NCBI RefSeq assembly: GCF_014837155.1
Contig: NZ_JACYHA010000002.1
Span: forward strand, 124,001 to 188,000
Length of the DNA stretch: 64,000 nucleotides
Direction: 5' to 3'
Source of the DNA: Litchfieldia stipae
GTDB lineage: Bacteria; Bacillota; Bacilli; Bacillales; Bacillaceae_L
In this document: in pieces, positions 8,730-16,548 of the stretch
Layout of the letters: each line of letters opens with the position of its first letter
How positions within the stretch are numbered: position 1 is the first letter of the stretch
Position numbers and translations under genes: made by a program
Notes under the pieces: generated by a model
Database searches by the model: none
What the model saw: only the letters and a program-made list of their open reading frames with translations
Told to the model about the DNA's origin: nothing

Positions 8730-9507
8730 GTTTACCTCCAATATCTAAAATGAGGTCTCCTACTTCTGAGCCGTAAATCATATGAATTTGCTCCTCTGAT
8801 ATATCTTGAGGGGATCCATTGTATACGACGCTTCCTTGACTAACACCGATAATGCGATCTGAATACTTCAAAGCCACATCTACTTGATGTAGATTTACAA
8901 TGACTGTAATACCTAGTGAACTAGAAATGTTTTTGAGATGATCCATAATGATTTTTGAAGCATTCGGATCTAATGAAGCGATCGGTTCGTCGCAAAGCAA
9001 TAATTTAGGGTTTTGAATTAAGGCCCTTGCAATTCCGACACGTTGTTTTTGACCACCACTCAACTGGTCACATCTCTTGTATATTTGCTCCTCAAGCCCT
9101 AATGTTTTTAATAGCTTAACTGCTTGCTGTTTCTCCTCTTCACTATAAATTCCTAACATCCCTGTAAAGGTTGATTTATACCCTAATCTACCATGTAAAA
9201 CATTCTCTATGACACTAGAGCGATTGACTAAATTATAGTGTTGAAAGATCATGCCAATTTGTGTTCTTAATTTCCGTAGACTTCTCCTTTTTAACTTCAT
9301 GACCTCAACATCATCAAAGATAATTTCTCCGCCAGTTACATCAATCATCCGATTAATGCAGCGAAGGAGAGTTGATTTCCCTGCGCCAGATGGCCCAATA
9401 ATGGAAACAAACTCTCCTTCCTGAACAGAGAAGTTAACATCTGATAGAGCTACAGTATCATTTCCATATTGTTTAGATACATGATTAAGTTTCAATAGCG
9501 TCTCCAT
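8719..9507 (-). CDS. phnC: Phosphonate ABC transporter ATP-binding protein PhnC
   Basis: A 262-residue ABC ATPase with Walker A GPSGAGKST near residue 38, signature LSGGQKQRVGIARAL near 145 and Walker B LLCDEPIASLD. It powers phosphonate import with the two PhnE proteins. It follows phnD by 20 bases and overlaps phnE. Motifs, length and context all agree with PhnC rather than the C-P lyase subunits PhnK and PhnL further down the operon. Confidence 0.94.
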   Translation of the reverse strand: METLLKLNHVSKQYGNDTVALSDVNFSVQEGEFVSIIGPSGAGKSTLLRCINRMIDVTGGEIIFDDVEVMKLKRRSLRKLRTQIGMIFQHYNLVNRSSVIENVLHGRLGYKSTFTGMLGIYSEEEKQQAVKLLKTLGLEEQIYKRCDQLSGGQKQRVGIARALIQNPKLLLCDEPIASLDPNASKIIMDHLKNISSSLGITVIVNLHQVDVALKYSDRIIGVSQGSVVYNGSPQDISEEQIHMIYGSEVGDLILDIGGKHAG

Positions 9508-9527
9508 AGTTAACTCCCTTTTTACTG

Positions 9528-10604
9528 TTATTTTGATAGCTCACGAATTGGATTAAACCAATCATCTTCTACATTTACAAAACGTTCGTCAGCTGTTTTA
9601 TAAAATAACCCACTAACACCAGAATCCTTTGGAACAAATATTTTTTCATTGTTAGCTACTTCATCAGAAGTAAATGCTTCAACTAGAGCTTGAACATCTT
9701 CATCACTAACCTTGTCTTTGTTCACTGCGAATGGAGCGTTTAATACAGGTGTAACTGAAATTAACACAAATTCTTCACCTGGAATGGTATTAAATGGTTC
9801 AGCCGCATCCTCTAGTACCTTATATACTGCACCTGGTCTATTATGAGTACCTTCTACTAGTTCAATATAGTTTTGAACACAAGTATCACAAAATGCTGCA
9901 ACATCAGATTTATCAGTCAATAAATTAACTGCAGAACCTTGATGTGAACCACCATATTGTACATCACTAAAGAAAATACCACCTTCTAACAAGTCTTCAG
10001 CGTCTAAATCCTTATACTCATCCATTTTGCTAAAGTGATTAACAATATCAGTTGACGGAACTTTAAATCCAGAAGTTGAACTGTTCGATACAAATGAGAA
10101 TTTTTTATCAGCAATATGATCAATGACAAACTCATCGCCATTTTTGTACTCATCCTCATTACCCCTTTTTACAGCTAACCAGCTGTAATACACAGCATCT
10201 TCAAGTGTTCCAGAAACTCCACTTGGTACAACTAATGGTTGAACATTCGCATTTTTTGCATTTGCTTCAATATAGCCTTGAGCACCCATGAAGGCTAAAT
10301 CAGCGTTTCCATTAGCAAGAGATTCAATCGCAATAATGTAATCAGTTGTTGTTTTATGCTCTACTTTCTTACCAGTTACTTCTTCAACTAGAGCACCGAT
10401 TGCATCACGTGCATCCTTTAAATCTGCACCAGATTCATTCGGATACCAAGTAATTGTGAGTGTCCCACCTTCTGCTGTTTCACTATCAGTTTTTGTCTCT
10501 GGTGTTGACTCTGTTTCAGAATCTGAATTCGTATCAGTTGATGAACAAGCTGTAATGAAAGCCATCAATGCGAAAGTAAAAAGGATTAATAGAGTTTTTT
10601 TCAT
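9528..10604 (-). CDS. phnD: Phosphonate-binding lipoprotein PhnD
   Basis: A 358-residue solute-binding protein. The N-terminus is a lipoprotein signal with lipobox ITAC near residue 20, then a Ser/Thr/Glu-rich linker and a PBP2 fold (GGTLTITWYPNESGADLKDA, ADLAFMGAQGYIEA, FVSNSSTSGFKVPS). It captures phosphonates outside the membrane for PhnCEE. It is the first transporter gene after the regulator phnF. The ATG follows AGGGGG. The 98-base leader carries an unattached strong Shine-Dalgarno sequence (see separate entry). Confidence 0.93.
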   Translation of the reverse strand: MKKTLLILFTFALMAFITACSSTDTNSDSETESTPETKTDSETAEGGTLTITWYPNESGADLKDARDAIGALVEEVTGKKVEHKTTTDYIIAIESLANGNADLAFMGAQGYIEANAKNANVQPLVVPSGVSGTLEDAVYYSWLAVKRGNEDEYKNGDEFVIDHIADKKFSFVSNSSTSGFKVPSTDIVNHFSKMDEYKDLDAEDLLEGGIFFSDVQYGGSHQGSAVNLLTDKSDVAAFCDTCVQNYIELVEGTHNRPGAVYKVLEDAAEPFNTIPGEEFVLISVTPVLNAPFAVNKDKVSDEDVQALVEAFTSDEVANNEKIFVPKDSGVSGLFYKTADERFVNVEDDWFNPIRELSK

Positions 10605-10694
10605 TATTAAGTTCCCCCTGATTAAATAAGTGTTTTATATGGAATTAGGTTCCTACAAACTAGATATGTACGCTTATTAAACTTAACCGATGTA

Positions 10695-10704
10695 CCACCT
10701 CCTT
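10695..10704 (-). promoter_or_regulatory. Orphan Shine-Dalgarno sequence in the phnD leader
   Basis: AAGGAGGTGG on the minus strand overlaps the phnF stop and is followed by no usable start codon; the next reading frames close within a few codons. phnD starts about 90 bases downstream with its own ribosome site. Orphan ribosome sites of this kind (STAB-SD of Bacillus thuringiensis cry3A) are known to protect mRNA 5' ends. That role is inferred here. Confidence 0.4.
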
Positions 10705-11428
10705 AAAATATGACTAAGCATTTCTGCCGATCTCCTCTTATTCTTGCTACACTAAATTCAATCGGAGTGCCATTAGGATGATTCATGAGACTTTCAATTT
10801 GTATAATAGGAACACTTTCTGGAATATCAAGGTGTTCAATATCTGATAAGCAAGGTAAGCTAGCTTGAAATATCGAGCGAGATCGATTAGGTCGAAAATG
10901 GTAGTTCTCAAGCAGTATTTGATATAAAGATGTAAAACGATCAAAGTATTTTTCTATTCCAGGTACTTCTTTTTCAAGTAAGGCGGTTGTCGTTATCGAA
11001 ATTGGTAAATCATCTACATATCGTAAAATTTCTAAGCGATAAATGAAATCCTGATAGGAGATGCCTAAATTCTCTTTTTCATTCTCTGATGGGTATTCTT
11101 TTGTCCAACTGAGCAATTTACTCTTATAATCTACTCCTACTTTTTCCATATTGTCTGAAAAACGGGTTTGTTCCGTAATCGCGTATTGTATTGGCTTTGG
11201 GATTGAATTGACGAAGTAACCTTTTCCTTGTACAGGGCTGACCCAGCCTAAATTTGTGATCCTAGTAATTGCTTGTCGTACTACCTGTCGATTCGTTTCA
11301 AATTGGCGGCACAGTTCGTTTTCAGAAGGGATTCTTTCATTTACCTTTATACCTTCAGCTTGAATCTGTTGAATTAAATATTCAGCAATCTTCAAGTGCT
11401 GCGGAGAATCACCTAGTCTATTTATCAC
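10703..11428 (-). CDS. phnF: GntR/HutC-family regulator of phosphonate genes
   Basis: A 241-residue transcription factor with an N-terminal winged helix (IPSENELCRQFETNRQVVRQAITRITNLGWVSPVQGKGYF, about residues 35-72) and a C-terminal UTRA ligand domain. This is the HutC subfamily to which PhnF belongs. It is the first gene of the minus-strand phn locus, directly upstream of phnD, and probably represses the operon when phosphonate or phosphate signals are absent. The start is GTG, with AGGGGG 10 bases upstream. The regulator assignment is firm; the effector is unknown. Confidence 0.85.
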   Translation of the reverse strand: MINRLGDSPQHLKIAEYLIQQIQAEGIKVNERIPSENELCRQFETNRQVVRQAITRITNLGWVSPVQGKGYFVNSIPKPIQYAITEQTRFSDNMEKVGVDYKSKLLSWTKEYPSENEKENLGISYQDFIYRLEILRYVDDLPISITTTALLEKEVPGIEKYFDRFTSLYQILLENYHFRPNRSRSIFQASLPCLSDIEHLDIPESVPIIQIESLMNHPNGTPIEFSVARIRGDRQKCLVIF

Positions 11429-11590
11429 CCGTCAAAGGCCCCCTTTCGTCTTGTTTCAACAATTATCATCTTAAATTAGGGATATTTTGTCAGCATTAAC
11501 TCAATGTAAAAAAGAATAATAGTTTTGTAAATTCGGGTAAATATGTGGATTCAGGCTGAGAATAAAGAATACTAACTATCAATTTAAATA

Positions 11591-11801
11591 GGCTGTTTTC
11601 GTATATATTGTTGCTTTTGATACCGCAGCCTGAATACACTCCGCGTCCTGCGGGGTAACCGGTGAGCCTCCTCGTCGCTTGTGCTCCTGCGGGGTCTCAC
11701 TTTGGTTACTAGTCCCACGGGAGTCTCCGTGTATTCAGACTGCTAGAAATCTATTCTCAATTAATTCACCTCAAAAAACAACAAACTTTGGGAAAACAGC
11801 C
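11591..11801. mobile_element. MITE-like non-coding element with terminal inverted repeats
   Basis: A 211-bp element bounded by perfect 10-bp inverted repeats, GGCTGTTTTC at 11591-11600 and GAAAACAGCC at 11792-11801. It is flanked by an 8-bp direct repeat TTTAAATA at 11583-11590 and 11802-11809, as expected for a target-site duplication. An inner inverted repeat (CTGAATACAC / GTGTATTCAG, near 11631 and 11731) encloses a GC-rich core with several CTGCGGGG / CCCACGGG blocks, unlike the AT-rich surroundings. No reading frame for a transposase is present, so it would be moved in trans. It separates phnF from the sodium symporter gene. The rest of the 11429-11858 gap holds the phnF upstream region and a terminator. 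Confidence 0.75.
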
Positions 11802-11810
11802 TTTAAATAA

Positions 11811-11840
11811 AAAAAGACCCTACAATAATGTAGAATCTTA
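11811..11840 (-). terminator. Terminator of the sodium symporter gene
   Basis: On the minus strand a hairpin with arms AGATTCTACA / TGTAGGGTCT and loop TTAT is followed by a run of T residues. It begins about 20 bases beyond the stop at 11859. Confidence 0.7.
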
Positions 11841-11858
11841 TTTATGTTCTTTCTATAT

Positions 11859-13226
11859 TTAGTTGAACAAGCCCATTAACCAATTCAATAGACCTATTGA
11901 ATCTAGAAAGACGAAAATGATAGCAATTGGTGTAATATACTTTAGCAGATAGTACCATAATGAAAATCCAAGTTTCCCGATCGCAGATCCTTGCTTCAGT
12001 TCACCAAATAATTCCTCTTTCGAGACTTTCCATGAAATAAAGAGAGCAATTAACAAGGCCCCAATTGGTAATAAGATATTACTTACTAAATAATCTACGA
12101 TATCAAAGAAAATTCGATCGAACAGGATGAACTCTGCCATGACACCGTATGATAAGCAGGAAGGAATACCGATAATGAAAATGATGATCCCAATGATCCA
12201 AGTATATTTCTTTCGTTTAGTATGATTATTTTTGGTCAAGGTTGCGACAATGATTTCAATCATTGAGAAGGACGAAGTTAATGCAGCGAATAAAAATAGA
12301 ACCAAAAACGCAATTAAAAAGACAAATCCAAATGGTAATTGATCAAACACAGCCGGTAAAACAGTGAATATTAATACTGGTCCAGCATTAGGTTCAAGTC
12401 CAAATGAGAATACACCAGGGAAAATGGCCAACCCTGCTAATAGTGCAATCGCAATATTCATCAGGATAATTGATAGAGCAGACTTTGGTAAGTTCTGGCT
12501 CTTAGGTAAATAAGAAGCGTATGTAACCATAACGGATGCCCCTATTGATAATGTGAAAAATGCTTGGCCAAGCGCAAAAATAATCGTTTCTGATGTTAGT
12601 TTAGAAAAATCCGGAACAAGTATAAATTTAACTCCCTCAATTGCTCCATCTAATGTAAGAGAACGAATCACTAATACGATGAAAAGAATAAATAAGGCAG
12701 GCATCATTATTTTACTTGCTTTTTCAATCCCTTTTTGAACACCTTTGGCGACAACCAATACTGTTAACAGGATAAATCCTAATTGAGCTACTAATGTTAG
12801 GAGCGGATTTGCGATTGTTTCGCCAAACATTTGCCCATATTGATCCTGGGATAACCCATTTAAGCCCCCTGTCAAAGCTTGGATTAAATAAAGGATAATC
12901 CAACCTCCAACTACACTATAGAATGACAACAGCAAAAAGTTAGTGAAAACGCCGATTTTCCCAACAATAGCCCAGTTTGTATTCGGTGCAAGCTTTCGAT
13001 AGGTTGTAATTGCATCACTTTGGCTGTTCCTGCCAATCGTAAATTCACCGATTAATAATGGCCAACCTAATAATAAAGTAAATAATAAAAACACCAAGAA
13101 AAAGGCTCCGCCGCCCCCAGTTCCAGCAACATAAGGGAATTTCCAAATGGCTCCTAAACCAATAGCAGAGCCAGCGGCAGCTAAGATAAATCCGATTTTT
13201 GATGTCCATTGATCTTGTTGTGACAT
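11859..13226 (-). CDS. Neurotransmitter:sodium symporter (NSS/SNF) family transporter
   Basis: A 455-residue polytopic membrane protein with about 11-12 hydrophobic segments. The first helix, AAAGSAIGLGAIWKFPYVAG (near residue 14), is the NSS family signature that forms the sodium and substrate site, as in LeuT and MhsT. It should import an amino acid or related solute with sodium; the substrate cannot be read from sequence. It stands alone with its own terminator. The ATG is at the usual position just before the first helix. Confidence 0.9.
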   Translation of the reverse strand: MSQQDQWTSKIGFILAAAGSAIGLGAIWKFPYVAGTGGGGAFFLVFLLFTLLLGWPLLIGEFTIGRNSQSDAITTYRKLAPNTNWAIVGKIGVFTNFLLLSFYSVVGGWIILYLIQALTGGLNGLSQDQYGQMFGETIANPLLTLVAQLGFILLTVLVVAKGVQKGIEKASKIMMPALFILFIVLVIRSLTLDGAIEGVKFILVPDFSKLTSETIIFALGQAFFTLSIGASVMVTYASYLPKSQNLPKSALSIILMNIAIALLAGLAIFPGVFSFGLEPNAGPVLIFTVLPAVFDQLPFGFVFLIAFLVLFLFAALTSSFSMIEIIVATLTKNNHTKRKKYTWIIGIIIFIIGIPSCLSYGVMAEFILFDRIFFDIVDYLVSNILLPIGALLIALFISWKVSKEELFGELKQGSAIGKLGFSLWYYLLKYITPIAIIFVFLDSIGLLNWLMGLFN

Positions 13227-13335
13227 AAGTGAAACCCTTTCTATCTAGAAATTTCAAAAAAAGTGTACTTTCGTTATATTACACTAATTAATAGAAAAGA
13301 GTAAGGTCTTTTTGCATTTTGTCATATTCCTAGCA

Positions 13336-16300
13336 TTAATCGATTGTAACGATCTTATTTGGAGTGACAAAATAAAGCTGTGCTTCCTGAACCTTTTCAC
13401 TTGTCATCTTTTCCCATACTTGCTTGTATAATTCAATTTGTGTTCGATAGTAATTTGTCAGCTCAGGTAATAGCTGAACATCTTTGGGGCGATCGGTTTT
13501 ATAATCTACAATTTTCCACTGCCCATTCAACTTATACACTAAATCAATGATTCCAGTTAGATAGATAGTATTCGCATTAGATTGATGATATATCTGATCA
13601 AATAATTCATCACCTTCATGGACTGGTAAAGAAAATGGTACTTCCGTTAGTACGGTTTCAGCCGTTTGAATCTCATTCCAAACAGCAGAGGATCTAAATT
13701 GTTGTAAAAGTTGCCTTACTTCTTCTAGTCGATTATCTGATATCTGATGTTTATTTAAAGCTAGAGTAATATCTTGATCAGAAATTTGTTTATTGATTTG
13801 TTTTTCAAGTATCTCATGGATAACAAGACCCCAATCCTTACCTCCCCCTGCTTCTCGTTCGATTTCAAGCGTATAGATTTCTTCCTTATCATCAGTTGGA
13901 CTTAGCTTTGTAAATGAAGGGATTGAACTTTCTTCAATCCAGCTTGGTAATAAATTCGCTGTTTCTTTGAGAAATCCATCGTGAGTAATCATTTCAACTG
14001 GGATATTTTTTTCTTCTATTACAATATCGTCCAGTGAAATTTGTTCAGTATCTTTTAATCCATCTAGTAGAATAGACCAAGGATTGTTGTTGTTTTTTGA
14101 TTGACAGCTACTGATAATGATTTCTTTTTCGGCACGGGTTGCTGCTACATACAAGATGCGGAGTTCTTCTTGAAGAAGGTATGCCTCCTCTTCTGCCTTA
14201 TAATTTTCCCAACCATGTGGTTCGGCGATTGTCTTTGATACAAATCCATTCTTTTCCACAAATTTAAAATAACCCTGAGAAGTTTGATCATCTCTTTTAA
14301 TATGTGTTGAGATTCGTTCACTAATATCAGTTTTCTTTCCTGGATGTGCTAGAAAGACAATGGGTGCTTCAAGTCCTTTGGCTTTATGCACATTCAGGAT
14401 TCGAACAGAATTTGCTCCTTCATCTAAATCTACTACTTTTGTCTTTGCATCAATCATTTTAGCGAGAAATGCGACTGTTTGGTGATACATTGTTTGTCCT
14501 TCATCTTCCTGTTTGCGAGTAGCCTCAATTAATTGAAGAAATTGAGTATACTCTCGATTACCATATCCCTTTGCAATAAGTAATGGATAAAGGCCAATAT
14601 CCTCTGTGATTTTCTCAATTGCTACAAATGGTGAATATTCTCCAACCCATTTTGTATACTTTCTTAGTGTATTTAATGCAACTGAAATAGGATGGGTTTG
14701 TGTATTGAACTCTTCTGGTGGTTTGGAAAAAACGGAAAAACTTCCTCCAGCTTGTTTCCATTGAAACAATTCTTCGTCACTTATTCCAAACCAAATACTA
14801 CGAAGTGTTGCTACCGTTGCGAGTGAATCTGTTATATCTACAAATGTTTTTAAAAGAATCAATAAATCATTCCAAACCATAGTTGTCCCAATCTGCAACT
14901 CACCACTAACACTAATGGGGATTCCTGCATTTTCTAGGGTGTTAGCATATACATCCATTCCACCATTATATCTAGTCAAAATCATGAATTCCTTTGGTTC
15001 ATGCCCTTTTTGTAGCAATGATTTGAGATAGAGTGTAATGTTCTCTGCGTCTTTTTCAAGGATCATTCTTTGGTTTTTGCTAAACTCTGCTGGGACCATA
15101 AGTGTTTTAATCCTTGAAACGTCGTTTTCTTGATCCTCCTTAAACGAGTTAAGTGGTCGGTAGGCGGCTTGATATTTCGTTTCAGTTTCTGGTAACTGTA
15201 GTCTAAATACATCATTTAATTGCATTGTGATTGAATCAATGGTTCGAAAATTCATCGTCAGCTGGAGAACTTCTCCTCCATGTGCCTTCATTAGTTCTTT
15301 CACCTTATTATAAATGTCGATATCAGCGCGTCGGAATCGGTAAATCGCTTGCTTAGGATCACCAACAACAAATAAGGAACCAGCTCTTGGTTTGCATTTG
15401 CTCCAATCCTTTTCAGTAACATCTTCACCTGTTAAATAAAATAACATTTCTGCTTGAATTGGATCTGTATCCTGATACTCATCTACTAACAAACATTTAT
15501 ATTTTTGCTGAAAATACGTACGAACTTCAGGGTTCCATCTCAGCAAATTGGTCGTGTTGATTAATAAATCCTGGAAATTCAGTAACGAACGCTGTTGTTT
15601 GATTTGCTCATAAACTTGATAAGCACCATGTAAAAACTCGATAATAATAGGGTGACAATATTGTCTCCATTCTACTAATAAAGGAGAAATTCTTTCTTCG
15701 AAAAAATCCTCAATTCTTCCTTGATACTCCTTACTATCTTCCTTCGACGTCCACTTTTTTTGTGTGATTTTAAATGCAGATTTTTTATCAAACAACTCAA
15801 ATACCTTAATGCATAGTTGATCATTTTTTTTCAAAAGACGTTCCATACGAAGTGCTTCTTTAATGACTTTTTGAAGATTATCTGGTCCCTTATCGATTTT
15901 CTCTGGTATACAACGAGATGCTTCATTTAATAGGTTTATAAATGCTAAATATGTATCTGAGAGCTCTGGTTTATCAATATGAGACTTTACCCAATCCACA
16001 TCAGGATAGGTTTTCAGTATTTGAAATCGATCTAGCAAAGTATTCTCGTCAATGCCTAGCTCTCGAATCTGTTTAAGTCGCGAGACGTCATTCATTTGAA
16101 GCATTGTTAAATAATGATGCCATGCTTCTTTTGCAATGAGATCATCATCCTCGTCCTCTAATTCACTGAAGGTGATATCAAGCTTTGCCTCTACAGGTCG
16201 TTCACGCAACAAACGTGCACAAAACGAATGAACGGTTCCAAGAAAACATTGCTCCATATTTTGTATTGCTTGCTCGAGTCTGTGTCTTACATCTGTATCT

Positions 16301-16548
16301 ATTTCTTCTTTCCATGTGTTCTCAAGTTCATTTTGAAAACGAGTTTTGAGCTCATCTGCCGCTTTTCGAGTAAATGTAATGGCAACAATTTCTTCTATTT
16401 GACATGTACCAGTTTTGACTAAATTAACCATACGTTCAACTAAGCTAGTTGTCTTTCCTGATCCTGCCCCTGCTTCTACTAAAAAATTAAGATTTAATAT
16501 GTGTTTGATTTTATCACGTGCTTCTTGATCAACGACCAGTTTAGTCAT
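13336..16548 (-). CDS. AddA/RecB-like UvrD helicase with C-terminal nuclease domain
   Basis: A 1070-residue superfamily 1 helicase. Motif I EAGAGSGKTT is at residues 25-34, motif II DEYQD at 356-360, motif III GDPKQAIYRFR at 396-406, and a late motif ILNVHKAKGLEAPIVFLA follows. The C-terminus carries a RecB-type PD-(D/E)xK nuclease with H911, D1002 in TGIIDLVY and DYKTD at 1015-1019, so both activities look intact. It is shorter than Bacillus AddA (about 1230 residues), and its N-terminus resembles general RecB-like helicases more than AddA. Its ATG overlaps the end of the upstream AddB-like gene by 8 bases (ATGACTAA), so the two are co-translated. It probably resects DNA ends with its partner. 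Confidence 0.85.
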   Translation of the reverse strand: MTKLVVDQEARDKIKHILNLNFLVEAGAGSGKTTSLVERMVNLVKTGTCQIEEIVAITFTRKAADELKTRFQNELENTWKEEIDTDVRHRLEQAIQNMEQCFLGTVHSFCARLLRERPVEAKLDITFSELEDEDDDLIAKEAWHHYLTMLQMNDVSRLKQIRELGIDENTLLDRFQILKTYPDVDWVKSHIDKPELSDTYLAFINLLNEASRCIPEKIDKGPDNLQKVIKEALRMERLLKKNDQLCIKVFELFDKKSAFKITQKKWTSKEDSKEYQGRIEDFFEERISPLLVEWRQYCHPIIIEFLHGAYQVYEQIKQQRSLLNFQDLLINTTNLLRWNPEVRTYFQQKYKCLLVDEYQDTDPIQAEMLFYLTGEDVTEKDWSKCKPRAGSLFVVGDPKQAIYRFRRADIDIYNKVKELMKAHGGEVLQLTMNFRTIDSITMQLNDVFRLQLPETETKYQAAYRPLNSFKEDQENDVSRIKTLMVPAEFSKNQRMILEKDAENITLYLKSLLQKGHEPKEFMILTRYNGGMDVYANTLENAGIPISVSGELQIGTTMVWNDLLILLKTFVDITDSLATVATLRSIWFGISDEELFQWKQAGGSFSVFSKPPEEFNTQTHPISVALNTLRKYTKWVGEYSPFVAIEKITEDIGLYPLLIAKGYGNREYTQFLQLIEATRKQEDEGQTMYHQTVAFLAKMIDAKTKVVDLDEGANSVRILNVHKAKGLEAPIVFLAHPGKKTDISERISTHIKRDDQTSQGYFKFVEKNGFVSKTIAEPHGWENYKAEEEAYLLQEELRILYVAATRAEKEIIISSCQSKNNNNPWSILLDGLKDTEQISLDDIVIEEKNIPVEMITHDGFLKETANLLPSWIEESSIPSFTKLSPTDDKEEIYTLEIEREAGGGKDWGLVIHEILEKQINKQISDQDITLALNKHQISDNRLEEVRQLLQQFRSSAVWNEIQTAETVLTEVPFSLPVHEGDELFDQIYHQSNANTIYLTGIIDLVYKLNGQWKIVDYKTDRPKDVQLLPELTNYYRTQIELYKQVWEKMTSEKVQEAQLYFVTPNKIVTID

